From positions 2,790,001-2,854,000 of the forward strand of contig OZ244249.1 of the NCBI GenBank assembly GCA_965217135.1: a stretch of DNA of 64,000 nucleotides. Direction: 5' to 3'. Below, piece after piece: positions 43,641 to 52,798 of this stretch. The notes beneath the pieces were generated by a model that had not been told where the DNA came from, searched no databases, and worked only from the letters and a program-made list of their open reading frames with translations. Every line of letters starts with the position of its first letter. The stretch's first letter is position 1. The translations under genes and the position numbers were made by a program. The stretch is from HXMU1420-2 sp017643305 (lineage in GTDB: Bacteria > Pseudomonadota > Alphaproteobacteria > Rhodobacterales > Rhodobacteraceae).

Positions 43641-44645
43641 ATGCTCAATGTTGGTCTGCTGGGCGCAGGACGGATAGGCGCGGTACATGCACGTGCGATT
43701 TCCGCGCATGGGGCAAGCCGTCTCGCTGCGGTATCCGATGTAATTGAGCAGAACGCGCGGGCAATAGCCGACGCTTATTCCATCCAAGTGCGGTCCTCGG
43801 AAGAGATTATCGCTGACCCGGATATCGACACTGTTCTTATCGCTACGCCCACAGACACCCACTCTGATCTGATGGAAGCGGCGACTGCAGTTGGCAAGGC
43901 GGTGCTTTGCGAAAAGCCCGTTGATCTTGATCTGCAACGCGCCATCGCCAGCAAGCGCAAGGTAGAGCAGACCGGCCGTCCGGTCATGGTCGGCTTCAAT
44001 CGCCGCTTTGATCACAATTTCGGTGCGCTTAAAGCCTCGCTCACTGCCGGTGAGATGGGTAAGGCGGAGCTGTTATCGATCACCTCTTTCGATCCGGCGC
44101 CGCCATCGCCGGAGTATATCAAATTGTCAGGCGGGCTGTTTCGGGACATGATGATACACGATTTCGACATGGCGAATTTCCTCATGGGCGAATTGCCTGT
44201 CACAGTAAGCGCGATTGGTGCATCCATCGTCGATCCGGACATTGGCGCCGCCGGAGATGTGGATACCGCGGTGGTCACATTGGGCTATGCGGATGGGCGG
44301 ATCGCAGTGATCAAGAATTCGCGGCGCGCTGTCTATGGCTATGACCAGCGCGTCGAGCTGCTGTGCTCTGACGGTTTGCTGCAAGCCGAAAATATGACCG
44401 AGAATACTCTGGTCAAATCCACTCGCGATGGTGTGTCTCGTGCCAAGCCCACCTACTTTTTTCTGGAGCGCTACATGAGCGCCTATGAGGCGGAATGGGA
44501 TGCCTTCGTCACTGCCGTCAGTAACCAACAGCCAATGCCCGTCACCTTGGGCGACGGGGTCGCAGCGCTTGCCATGGCCGAAGCCGCCACGCGCTCGCAT
44601 CAAAGCGGCGCACCTGCGCATTTGAAAGATGTGATGGTAGAGTGA
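43641..44645 (+). CDS. iolG: myo-Inositol 2-dehydrogenase
   Basis: A 334-residue Gfo/Idh/MocA-family dehydrogenase oxidising myo-inositol to 2-keto-myo-inositol (scyllo-inosose) with NAD+. N-terminal Rossmann motif GLLGAGRIGAVHARA; catalytic-site segments CEKPVDLD, GFNRRFDHNF and GGLFRDMMIHDFDMA (lysine in EKP and histidine in IHD are conserved in IolG). First gene of the plus-strand operon iolG-ABC-iolD-iolE-dioxygenase-iolB, directly behind the LacI-type operator. Confidence 0.92.
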   Translation: MLNVGLLGAGRIGAVHARAISAHGASRLAAVSDVIEQNARAIADAYSIQVRSSEEIIADPDIDTVLIATPTDTHSDLMEAATAVGKAVLCEKPVDLDLQRAIASKRKVEQTGRPVMVGFNRRFDHNFGALKASLTAGEMGKAELLSITSFDPAPPSPEYIKLSGGLFRDMMIHDFDMANFLMGELPVTVSAIGASIVDPDIGAAGDVDTAVVTLGYADGRIAVIKNSRRAVYGYDQRVELLCSDGLLQAENMTENTLVKSTRDGVSRAKPTYFFLERYMSAYEAEWDAFVTAVSNQQPMPVTLGDGVAALAMAEAATRSHQSGAPAHLKDVMVE

Positions 44646-44753
44646 ATTCGCCCTGCCCTCGTAAAAGGGCCGGGACACAAAATCCGGATCAACCGGGTAT
44701 TCGGGCCAATCCGGTCCGCACATTTGAACAAGCAGTTCCTATGGGAGGAAAAC

Positions 44754-45674
44754 ATGAAGACAAATATCAAAGGTATGGTCGTAGCTGCGGCGATGACCGT
44801 TGCGGCACCGCTCGCAGCTCAGGAAATCATCGTGGTCAGCCACGGCCAGGCGAATGACCCGTTCTGGTCGGTTGTGAAGAACGGCGTTGATCTGGCCTCT
44901 GAGCACACAGGTGCGAATGTGGAATACCGCGCTCCTGAGACGTTCGACATGGTGGCGATGAGCCAGCTGATCGACGCGGCGGTGAACCAGGAGCCGGATG
45001 GCCTTGTGGTTTCCATTCCTGATGGCGATGCTCTTGGGCCCTCCATCGAGCGTGCGGTTGCAGCGGGTATACCGGTAATTTCAATGAACTCCGGCTCCGA
45101 TGTTGCGGAAAGCCTCGGCGTGACACTGCACGTTGGTCAGTCTGAGTACGACGCGGGTCTTGCAGCGGGCAAGAAGCTGGCGTCCATGGGCGGCACAAAC
45201 GCGATCTGTGTGAACCACGAAGTGGGCAACGTCGCGCTCGATCTGCGCTGCTCCGGTTTCGAAGAGGGCTTTGGCGGCGCTGTGACGGTTCTGCCCACAG
45301 GCAATGATCCAGCGGAAATCGAATCCAAGGTTTCTGCGGCACTGGCCTCCGACGAAGCGGTCAACACCGTGATGGCACTGGGTGCCAGCCTTGCCGGTGA
45401 GCCTTCTGTTGCAGCGGCAAAAGCCTCTGGCCGTGACGTGAAAGTGGCATCTTTCGATCTGTCCGCAGGCTTCCTGCAGATGATCGTTGACGGTGAAGCG
45501 GCCTTCGCAATCGACCAGCAGCAGTTCCTGCAAGGGTACCTGCCGGTCGTCTTCCTGGCCAACAACCACAACTACGGTCTGATGCCCGGCGGCGACGTTC
45601 CCTCTGGTCCGAACCTTGTGACAGCAGACAAAGCCGGCCAGGTGATCGAGCTGTCTGCAAAAGGCATCCGCTAA
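44754..45674 (+). CDS. Sugar/inositol ABC transporter substrate-binding protein
   Basis: A 306-residue periplasmic binding protein of the ribose/inositol type (type I fold, Peripla_BP_4). Signal peptide at ~1-22 (VVAAAMTVAAPLAAQE). Conserved stretches: VVSHGQANDPFWSVVKNG, VVSIPDGDALGPSI, AAGIPVISMNSG and the hinge region near FDLSAGFLQMIVDG. It presumably captures inositol or an inositol derivative for the adjoining permease and ATPase. Preceded by GGGAGGA; followed by a strong stem-loop that may protect its mRNA. Confidence 0.9.
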   Translation: MKTNIKGMVVAAAMTVAAPLAAQEIIVVSHGQANDPFWSVVKNGVDLASEHTGANVEYRAPETFDMVAMSQLIDAAVNQEPDGLVVSIPDGDALGPSIERAVAAGIPVISMNSGSDVAESLGVTLHVGQSEYDAGLAAGKKLASMGGTNAICVNHEVGNVALDLRCSGFEEGFGGAVTVLPTGNDPAEIESKVSAALASDEAVNTVMALGASLAGEPSVAAAKASGRDVKVASFDLSAGFLQMIVDGEAAFAIDQQQFLQGYLPVVFLANNHNYGLMPGGDVPSGPNLVTADKAGQVIELSAKGIR

Positions 45675-45713
45675 GCAAAGCGAGGCGCGGGCACACCCCG
45701 TGTCTGGCGATCA

Positions 45714-45740
45714 GGAACGGCGCGTGCGGCGCGCCGTTCC
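45714..45740 (+). other. Stem-loop between binding-protein and permease genes
   Basis: GGAACGGCGCG and CGCGCCGTTCC form a perfect 11-bp stem with the 5-base loop TGCGG, 40 bp after the binding-protein stop. There is no T tract. Stable hairpins at this position in ABC operons block 3' exonucleases and raise the binding-protein level over the membrane parts. Confidence 0.7.
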
Positions 45741-45764
45741 ACTGAGGCACCCCGGGAGGAAAGA

Positions 45765-46877
45765 ATGAGCGACAGCAGTTCAAAATCTGCGTCTGTGGAC
45801 GAAAGGGTAAAGGCAGAGCCTTTTCTTTCGCGTATGATGAATCGGCCAGAACTTGGCGCTATCGCAGGCGTTATTCTGGTCACGATCTTCTTCCTGATCA
45901 CGGCGGACCCCGTGATGTTTTCCTTGTCGGGCATTATGAATTTCATGACCCCTGCGGCCCAGCTTGGCATTCTGGCGATTGGCGCGGCAATGCTGATGAT
46001 CGGCGGAGAATTTGATCTCTCCATCGGCTCCATGGTGGCCTTTGCCGGTCTTTTCTTCGGGGTGTCGATCATGGTCTGGGGCCTGCCCTTGATCGCGGCT
46101 ATTCCCTTGACCTTCGTCTTCGCCGCCTTTGTGGGTGCTGTGAATGGCAACATCGTGATCCGCTCCGGCCTTCCATCCTTCATTGTAACACTGGCCTTCC
46201 TGTTCATTCTGCGGGGCCTGTCCCTTGTTGGCCTGAAGTGGGCCACGGGCGGCTCTACGCAGCTGCGCGGCGTGCGCGACGCGGTCGAGAATGACTGGCT
46301 TGCGCCTTTCTTCTCTGGCGACGCCTTTCCAGGCCTATTCGCATGGCTTGCCGAAAACGGATGGGTTGATACCTTCAAGAACGGCTCTCCCAAAGTGCCG
46401 GGTATTCCGGTGGAAATCCTCTGGTTTATCGTGATCGCGCTGCTCGCCACTTACATTCTGCTGCGCACGCCGGTGGGCAACTGGATCTTCGCCGCTGGTG
46501 GTGATCGCAACGCAGCCTCCAATTCCGGCGTCCCCGTGGACCGCGTAAAAATCTCGCTTTTCATGGTCACGGCCTGCTGCGCGGCGCTTGTGGCGATCAT
46601 CACTGTGATCGACGCAGGTTCCACGGATTCGCGACGCGGCTTCCAGAAAGAATTCGAAGCGATCATTGCAGCGGTGATTGGTGGCTGTTTGCTGACAGGT
46701 GGCTACGGTTCTGCCATTGGTGCGTTTTTCGGCTCGATCATCTTCGGCATGGTGGTGATCGGCCTGACCTATACGGATTTCGATCAGGATTGGTTCCAGG
46801 TCTTCCTTGGCGCAATGCTGCTCATCGCGGTTCTGTTCAACAACGCCATCCGCAAGCGTGTGACTGGGGAACGCTGA
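45765..46877 (+). CDS. Sugar/inositol ABC transporter permease
   Basis: A 370-residue integral membrane subunit of the RbsC/XylH family, with 8-10 hydrophobic helices. Family stretches: AAQLGILAIGAAMLMIGGEFDLSIGSMVA, VNGNIVIRSGLPSFIVTLAF, and FEAIIAAVIGGCLLTGGYGS near the cytosolic ATPase-contact loop. It presumably works as a homodimer with the ATPase encoded one base downstream. Confidence 0.92.
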   Translation: MSDSSSKSASVDERVKAEPFLSRMMNRPELGAIAGVILVTIFFLITADPVMFSLSGIMNFMTPAAQLGILAIGAAMLMIGGEFDLSIGSMVAFAGLFFGVSIMVWGLPLIAAIPLTFVFAAFVGAVNGNIVIRSGLPSFIVTLAFLFILRGLSLVGLKWATGGSTQLRGVRDAVENDWLAPFFSGDAFPGLFAWLAENGWVDTFKNGSPKVPGIPVEILWFIVIALLATYILLRTPVGNWIFAAGGDRNAASNSGVPVDRVKISLFMVTACCAALVAIITVIDAGSTDSRRGFQKEFEAIIAAVIGGCLLTGGYGSAIGAFFGSIIFGMVVIGLTYTDFDQDWFQVFLGAMLLIAVLFNNAIRKRVTGER

Positions 46878-46878
46878 T

Positions 46879-47700
46879 ATGACAAGCGATACACAATTTC
46901 ACCACGGCGCAGTCAGCGATGATGTCGCCCCCATCGTGCAAATGAAGAACATCGAAAAGCACTTTGGCAATATCATTGCGCTGGCCGGTGTCAGCTTCGA
47001 TATTCGTCCGGGCGAGTGTCATTGCCTGCTTGGCGACAATGGTGCGGGCAAATCGACCTTTATCAAGACCATGTCCGGTGTGCATCAACCCACCAAGGGG
47101 GAGATCCACTTTGACGGCCAGCCAATGAGTTTCGCCACGCCGCGCGATTCCATGGAAGCAGGCATCGCGACGGTGTTTCAGGATCTGGCGATGATCCCGC
47201 TGATGAGCGTGACGCGCAATTTCTTCATGGGGCGTGAGCCAACCAAAGGGCGCGGGTTGTTCAAACGGTTCGACGTGGGTCGTGCGAATGACGTCTGCAT
47301 GGAAGAGATGCGCAAGATGGGCATCAACCTGCGCGGTCCGGATCAGGCTGTTGGCACATTATCGGGCGGTGAGCGCCAGACGGTGGCCATTGCCCGTGCG
47401 GTCTACTTCGGGGCCAAGGTTCTAATCCTTGACGAGCCAACCTCAGCGCTGGGAGTACGCCAGACATCCAACGTGCTGGCCACCATCGACAAGGTGCGCA
47501 GGCAGGGTGTGGGCGTGGTCTTCATCAGCCACAATGTGCGTCACGCGCTGGCTGTGGGGGATCGCTTCACGGTGCTCAACCGGGGCAAGACGCTGGGCAC
47601 TGCAAAGCGGGGCGAAATCACGCCAGAGCAATTGCAGGACATGATGGCAGGTGGGCAGGAAATGGCCCAACTCGAAGGATCGCTGGGCGGCACCGTTTAA
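46879..47700 (+). CDS. Sugar/inositol ABC transporter ATP-binding protein
   Basis: A 273-residue ATPase with one nucleotide-binding domain: Walker A GDNGAGKST, ABC signature LSGGERQ, Walker B VLILDEP, switch histidine in FISHN. Many sugar importers of this group (RbsA, XylG) have two fused domains; this one has a single domain and should act as a homodimer. Starts directly after the permease stop. Confidence 0.92.
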   Translation: MTSDTQFHHGAVSDDVAPIVQMKNIEKHFGNIIALAGVSFDIRPGECHCLLGDNGAGKSTFIKTMSGVHQPTKGEIHFDGQPMSFATPRDSMEAGIATVFQDLAMIPLMSVTRNFFMGREPTKGRGLFKRFDVGRANDVCMEEMRKMGINLRGPDQAVGTLSGGERQTVAIARAVYFGAKVLILDEPTSALGVRQTSNVLATIDKVRRQGVGVVFISHNVRHALAVGDRFTVLNRGKTLGTAKRGEITPEQLQDMMAGGQEMAQLEGSLGGTV

Positions 47701-47768
47701 GGCCGCTCACACAGTGGAAAATGCAGTTTGGTGGGCGTGCAGACCTGCCAGAACGGAGGAAAATCAGC

Positions 47769-49601
47769 ATGGGCAAGACACTCCGGCTGACGGCAGCGCA
47801 AGCTATGGTGCGCTATCTGGCGGCGCAGATGAACGATCAGGGCGAGCGCTTGTTCGCAGGCACCTGGGCGATTTTCGGACACGGCAATGTCGCGGGCATG
47901 GGCGAGGCGCTTTACGGCGTCCGCGATGAGCTGCCGACCTACCGCGGTCATAACGAACAAACCATGGCCCACGCAGCCATTGCGTTCGCCAAGCAATCCA
48001 AGCGCAAGCGGATGATGGCGGTGACGTCTTCCATTGGACCGGGGGCAACGAATATGGTGACGGCAGCGGCGCTGGCCCATGCCAATCGCCTGCCGGTTCT
48101 TTTCATCCCAGGCGATGTTTTCGCAACGCGCGGGCCCGATCCGGTGCTCCAGCAGATCGAGGATTTCGCCGATGGCACAGTCAGTGCCAACGACTGCTTC
48201 CGCCCTGTCAGCCGATACTATGATCGTATTCTGCGACCGGAGCATTTGCTGACCGCCTTGCCCCGCGCCATGCGCACGCTGACCGATCCGGCTGATTGCG
48301 GACCAGTGACGCTGGCCTTCTGTCAGGACACGCAGGCGGAAGCCTATGAGTATCCGGAAAGCTTCTTTGAGCCGCGCGTCTGGACACAGCGCCGCATGGG
48401 CGCAGATGAAGCCGAGTTGGCATTTGCCGCCAAAGCGCTGAAATCTGCGAAAACGCCTGTCATCGTGTCTGGCGGCGGCGTTCTTTATTCAGGCGCGGTT
48501 GAGGCTTTGCAAAGCTTTGCCGAGACCCACAACATCCCCGTTGCCGAAACCCAGGCGGGCAAGTCAGTGCTGCCTTGGGATCATCCCCTGAACCTTGGCC
48601 CAATCGGCGTAACCGGCGGCCAACCAGCGAATGATCGCTGTGCAGAGACTGATCTGGTTCTTGCGGTTGGCACGCGCTTGCAGGATTTCACCACGGGCTC
48701 ATGGAGCCTGTTCAAGAACCCCGACCGCCAGATGATCTGTTTGAATGTGGCAGCCTATGACACGATCAAACATGGGGCCGCACCGTTACAGGCAGATGCC
48801 CGGCGCGGACTTGGAGAGCTCAGCAAAGCCCTTGGCAATCATAAGTTTGACGGTGACATGAGCGCCGCGAAAGCGGCTTGGTTCGCCAAGGTCGATCCGC
48901 TGACCGATGCGCCTGCCGATGGAAATGCTTTGCCCACAGACATGCAGGTGGTCGGCGCGGTCCAGCGCAGCGCACGTGGAAACACCGCCGTGATGTGCGC
49001 CGCGGGAACTATGCCCGGCGAGCTGCACAAGCTTTGGAAAGCGGGCAAGCCTGGGTCCTATCACATGGAATACGGCTTTTCTTGTATGGGCTACGAGATT
49101 GCAGGGGCGCTCGGCATCAAAATGGCCGAACCGAAGCGCGATGTGATCTGCTTCACCGGTGATGGCACCTATCTGATGGCCAACTCCGAAATGGCAACCG
49201 CCGCGATGATGGGCATCTCATTTACGGTAGTGATCACCGACAATCGCGGCTTTGGCTGTATCAACAGGCTACAAATGGGCACTGGCGGAGCAGAGTTTAA
49301 CAACCTGCTCGATCACGCAGTGCATGAGATCCCCTCCACCATTGATTTTGCCGCGCATGCAGGCTCGATGGGGGCCACCTCTGTCAAGGTAAGCTCGATT
49401 GCTGAGCTTGAGGAAGCACTGGCCAAACGCGGCGGCATCAAAGGCCCCTATGTGATTGTTATCGATACTGATCCCTATCCCTCGACCGAGCATGGCGGGG
49501 CGTGGTGGGAAGTGGGCGTGCCTGAGATCTCTACCCGTCCAAGCGTCACCGAAAAACACGCGGAATTTGCTGCAGCCGTCAAGGAAAGAAACACACGATG
49601 A
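47769..49601 (+). CDS. iolD: 3D-(3,5/4)-trihydroxycyclohexane-1,2-dione hydrolase
   Basis: A 610-residue thiamine-diphosphate enzyme that opens the inositol ring, giving 5-deoxyglucuronate. Three TPP-family domains: N-terminal (TYRGHNEQTMAHAAIAFAKQ with the conserved glutamate), central, and C-terminal cofactor domain (CFTGDGTYLMANSEMATAAM, DNRGFGCINRLQ). The first ring-cleaving step of the pathway. Its stop overlaps the iolE start by 4 nt. Cytosolic. Confidence 0.95.
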   Translation: MGKTLRLTAAQAMVRYLAAQMNDQGERLFAGTWAIFGHGNVAGMGEALYGVRDELPTYRGHNEQTMAHAAIAFAKQSKRKRMMAVTSSIGPGATNMVTAAALAHANRLPVLFIPGDVFATRGPDPVLQQIEDFADGTVSANDCFRPVSRYYDRILRPEHLLTALPRAMRTLTDPADCGPVTLAFCQDTQAEAYEYPESFFEPRVWTQRRMGADEAELAFAAKALKSAKTPVIVSGGGVLYSGAVEALQSFAETHNIPVAETQAGKSVLPWDHPLNLGPIGVTGGQPANDRCAETDLVLAVGTRLQDFTTGSWSLFKNPDRQMICLNVAAYDTIKHGAAPLQADARRGLGELSKALGNHKFDGDMSAAKAAWFAKVDPLTDAPADGNALPTDMQVVGAVQRSARGNTAVMCAAGTMPGELHKLWKAGKPGSYHMEYGFSCMGYEIAGALGIKMAEPKRDVICFTGDGTYLMANSEMATAAMMGISFTVVITDNRGFGCINRLQMGTGGAEFNNLLDHAVHEIPSTIDFAAHAGSMGATSVKVSSIAELEEALAKRGGIKGPYVIVIDTDPYPSTEHGGAWWEVGVPEISTRPSVTEKHAEFAAAVKERNTR

Positions 49602-50497
49602 GCGTGAAGATCGGCATCTCTCCGATTGCCTGGCAGAACGATGATCTTCCTGACATCACTGCGGATTACACGATGGAGCAGGCCCTTCGTGAGGCGCGTG
49701 AAATAGGTTATACTGGCGTTGAGCGTGGCCAGCGCATGCCCCATGACACGGAAGGTCTGCGCGCCTATCTGGAGAAATATGACATCGCGCTCTGCGGTGG
49801 CTGGTGCTCTGGCGCGTCGCTGGTCAATGATTTCGAGACTGAGAAGGCTGCGGTGCAGCAGCAGGTGGACCAGTTCATCGCGCTGAACGCCCCCTGTATT
49901 GTCTACGCCGAATGCTCCAACACCATTCAGGGCAATCAAGCGCTGCCAGTGAATAACCGCCCGACGCTCAGCCGCGATGAGATGCTGGCTTATGGCGCGA
50001 AGCTGACAGAGTTGGCCAAATGGACAGCCGATCGCGGCATGCCGATGGCCTATCACCATCACATGGGATCCATCGTGGAGAGCGAGGATGATGTGAACTG
50101 GCTGATGGAGGGCTCCGGTCCGGAGTTGCGGTTGTGTTTTGACACGGGCCATCTGCTTTTCGGGGGTGGTGATTTGATGGCGACCCTGAACCGCTGGGGC
50201 GAGCGCGTGCATCACGTGCATTTCAAGGATATCCGCCCAGATGTGGTGCGCGATGTGCGCAGCAATGACCGCTCTTTCCTTGATGCGGTGCTCGCGGGGG
50301 CGTTCACCGTACCGGGCGATGGCTGCATCAATTTTCAGGCTGTCGCGGATGCGCTGAAAGCAATGCGCTATGACGGCTGGATCGTTGTGGAGGCAGAGCA
50401 AGACCCTGCCAAAGCGCCACCCTATGAATACTCGAAAATGGGCTACGCACAGATCCTTCAGGTTTGTGACACGGCTGGATTGGAGATCGCATCTTAA
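49598..50497 (+). CDS. iolE: myo-Inosose-2 dehydratase
   Basis: A 299-residue TIM-barrel (xylose-isomerase-like) enzyme that dehydrates scyllo-inosose to the trihydroxycyclohexanedione. Stretches typical of IolE: GISPIAWQNDDLPDI at the N-terminus, GYTGVERG, AYHHHMGSIVES with metal histidines, CFDTGHLLFGGGD, HHVHFKDIRPDV, and PGDGCINFQ. Translationally coupled to iolD by a 4-nt overlap. Confidence 0.95.
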   Translation: MSVKIGISPIAWQNDDLPDITADYTMEQALREAREIGYTGVERGQRMPHDTEGLRAYLEKYDIALCGGWCSGASLVNDFETEKAAVQQQVDQFIALNAPCIVYAECSNTIQGNQALPVNNRPTLSRDEMLAYGAKLTELAKWTADRGMPMAYHHHMGSIVESEDDVNWLMEGSGPELRLCFDTGHLLFGGGDLMATLNRWGERVHHVHFKDIRPDVVRDVRSNDRSFLDAVLAGAFTVPGDGCINFQAVADALKAMRYDGWIVVEAEQDPAKAPPYEYSKMGYAQILQVCDTAGLEIAS

Positions 50498-50546
50498 GTT
50501 TTTGGCCGGCTGAGGCCTGACCGCCGCCATGCAGAAAGGATTAGAC

Positions 50547-51722
50547 ATGGTCGAACGCACGCTTGGGTATATTGGATATTTCGATCGCGAGTCTTGCGAT
50601 CTGGATGAATTCAAGGTGCTGACCTCTCAGAGCTTAAATGCGGAGCAGGCGCCGCATGCGATGGCGGTGGAAAAGAACATCCCGATCTATGACATGAGCG
50701 CGCTTGGCACAGAACTTGATGATCCGGCGCAGCGCCGCGCATTGATGGCGGAATGGGGGCATGTGCTGGCTGCTTCTTCTGGCGTGATCGTTTTGAAAGC
50801 CGCCTATGCCGAGACTGCTGACATTGATCGCGCCAGCGAGATATTTGCCCAGATCATCGAGGCGGAGCGGGACGCTGGCGCAGGCAAAGGCGATCACTTC
50901 GCCGCCTCAGGGGCCAATGATCGCATCTGGAACAGCCTGCAAAAGCAATGTCTGAGCGATCCTGAAAACTTCCTGCGCTACTTTGCGAACCCCGCCATAG
51001 CCACTGCATGTGAGGCATGGCTCGGCCCGCACTACCAGATGACCGCACAGGTCAATCAGGTCCGCCCTGGAGGCAAGGCACAGAACGCACACCGCGATTA
51101 TCATCTGGGCTTTCAGAAGGCTGAGATCGCCGCCTGCTTTCCCGCCCATGCGCATGAAGTGACTGCGACGCTGACCCTGCAAGGCGCGATTGCCCATGTG
51201 GACATGCCTTTGGAAAGCGGCCCGACAAAACTGCTCCCCTTCTCGCAGCTCTATGGTCCCGGATATCTGGCCTTTCACGACCCGGCCTTTGCCGCCTATT
51301 TCGAGCAGGCCAGCGTTCAACTGCCTTTGGCAAAGGGCGACGCTGTCTTCTTCAATCCCGCGCTTTTCCATGCCGCCGGGGAGAACCGAAGCGCGGATAT
51401 CGACCGAATGGTGAACTTGCTGCAAGTTTCCTCTGCCTTTGGCCGCGCGATGGAAGCGGTGGACCGCGATGCCATGTGCCGGGCGGCCTATCCTGCTTTG
51501 AAGGCGATTGCGGGTGAATTGAGCGACTGGGAACTTTCTGCTACGATTGGTGCTCTCGCCGCAGGCTATTCCTTTCCGACCAACCTGGATACCGATCCAC
51601 CTATTGGCGGCAACGCACCTGTCACGCAAGCTGATCTGCTGCGGCAGGCTTTGGACGAAAGCTGGAATGAGACGCAGCTGCATGCGCAGTTCGATGCCTT
51701 GAACGCGCGGCAAACTGCGTGA
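50547..51722 (+). CDS. Phytanoyl-CoA-dioxygenase-family protein inside the inositol operon
   Basis: A 391-residue non-heme Fe(II)/2-oxoglutarate oxygenase of the PhyH family. The iron triad is H182-x-D184 (NAHRDYHLG) and distal H275 (FFNPALFHAAGENRS), with R281 placed to bind 2-oxoglutarate. It lies between iolE and iolB, where no canonical pathway step needs an oxygenase, so it may demethylate or hydroxylate an inositol derivative before it enters the pathway (inference). AAAGGA precedes the chosen ATG; an in-frame ATG six codons earlier is less well placed. Confidence 0.85.
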   Translation: MVERTLGYIGYFDRESCDLDEFKVLTSQSLNAEQAPHAMAVEKNIPIYDMSALGTELDDPAQRRALMAEWGHVLAASSGVIVLKAAYAETADIDRASEIFAQIIEAERDAGAGKGDHFAASGANDRIWNSLQKQCLSDPENFLRYFANPAIATACEAWLGPHYQMTAQVNQVRPGGKAQNAHRDYHLGFQKAEIAACFPAHAHEVTATLTLQGAIAHVDMPLESGPTKLLPFSQLYGPGYLAFHDPAFAAYFEQASVQLPLAKGDAVFFNPALFHAAGENRSADIDRMVNLLQVSSAFGRAMEAVDRDAMCRAAYPALKAIAGELSDWELSATIGALAAGYSFPTNLDTDPPIGGNAPVTQADLLRQALDESWNETQLHAQFDALNARQTA

Positions 51723-51738
51723 AGCGAAGGGACAATCC

Positions 51739-52548
51739 ATGGCAGATCTTCTAAGAAAGCCAATTGCGCAATCGGGCAAGGTGCATGACGTCACCCCCGA
51801 AAGCGCAGGCTGGGAGTATGTTGGTTTCTCCCTCTATCACCTCAAAGCAGGCGACAGCGTGCGCGAGGCAACAGGTGCGCGCGAGGTCATTCTTGTGATG
51901 GTCGAAGGCAAGGCCCATCTGAGTGGCGCAGGCGAGGATTGGGGCGTTTTGGGCGAGCGTATGGACGTCTTCGAAAAGACACCGCCCCATTGCCTCTACC
52001 TGCCGAATGGGAGTGAATGGGAGGCTGCAGCCGAAACCGACTGCGTCATCGCTGTCTGCTCCGCGCCGGGACTTGGCGGCCATAGCGCACGCAGGATCGG
52101 GCCGGAGGGGATCACTCTCACAGAGCGCGGCAAGGGCGTAAACACACGTTACATCAACAAAATCGCGATGGAAGCGGAAGACTATTGCGACAGTCTTTTG
52201 GTCACGGAGGTCTTCACCCCCGACGGGCATTGGTCTTCCTATCCCAGCCACCGCCATGATGAGGATGATTTCCCGCGCATCACATATCTGGAAGAAACCT
52301 ATTATCATCGCCTCAATCCCGCCAGCGGCTTTGGCATTCAGCGTGTCTACACCGAGGATGGCGCATTGGATGAGACGATGACTGTGAAGGATGGCGATGT
52401 GGTGCTGGTGCCGCGCGGCCATCACCCTTGCGGTGCGCCTTACGGGTTCGATATGTATTACCTCAACGTGATGGCAGGGCCAAAACGCAAGTGGCGCTTT
52501 CAGGCGGATCCCGCTGTGCAATGGATCATGGACAGGGACGCGACATAA
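51739..52548 (+). CDS. iolB: 5-Deoxy-glucuronate isomerase
   Basis: A 269-residue bicupin of the KduI/IolB family, isomerising 5-deoxyglucuronate to 5-dehydro-2-deoxygluconate. Features: N-terminal LLRKPIAQSGKVHDVTPESA, GWEYVGFSLYHLKAGD, and the metal-histidine region YPSHRHDEDDFPRITYLEETYYH with FVPRGHHPC-like LVPRGHHPCGAPYGFDMYYL. This is the closer of two IolB paralogues to the canonical enzyme. Last intact gene of the plus-strand operon. Confidence 0.92.
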   Translation: MADLLRKPIAQSGKVHDVTPESAGWEYVGFSLYHLKAGDSVREATGAREVILVMVEGKAHLSGAGEDWGVLGERMDVFEKTPPHCLYLPNGSEWEAAAETDCVIAVCSAPGLGGHSARRIGPEGITLTERGKGVNTRYINKIAMEAEDYCDSLLVTEVFTPDGHWSSYPSHRHDEDDFPRITYLEETYYHRLNPASGFGIQRVYTEDGALDETMTVKDGDVVLVPRGHHPCGAPYGFDMYYLNVMAGPKRKWRFQADPAVQWIMDRDAT

Positions 52549-52798
52549 CGGATTTCGCCCACTACCCCAGCCTCCGCGGTGCGTTTGGTGCACTGGTCCA
52601 AGCGCTTGGCCCGGCTCAGGAACTGGTCAATAACGCCGCTCGAATGATCGTCACGACTGGCGCGAAGGGATGCCGGAGCATTGGGACCAGCAAAGGCAGA
52701 CCATGCTAGGCCATCTGTTCTTCGCGATCTAATCCGTCGCCCCTGCAATGACCGAGGCCGGCCGCAGCGCCATCGTAAACATTGGCTCGAACAGGTGA
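52547..52798 (+). pseudogene. Decayed SDR dehydrogenase fragment
   Basis: Two frames of a short-chain dehydrogenase survive. The first encodes RGAFGALVQALGPAQELVNNA (with the family's NNA motif). After a frameshift near 52670, the second encodes PEHWDQQRQTMLGHLFFAI, a stop (TAA at 52730-52732), then SVAPAMTEAGRSAIVNIGSN, matching the SDR stretch VAPAM...AGGGSIVNISS. The N-terminal cofactor motif and the YxxxK helix are gone. The remnant begins directly after iolB, so an intact gene may once have been part of the operon. Not functional. Confidence 0.7.
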
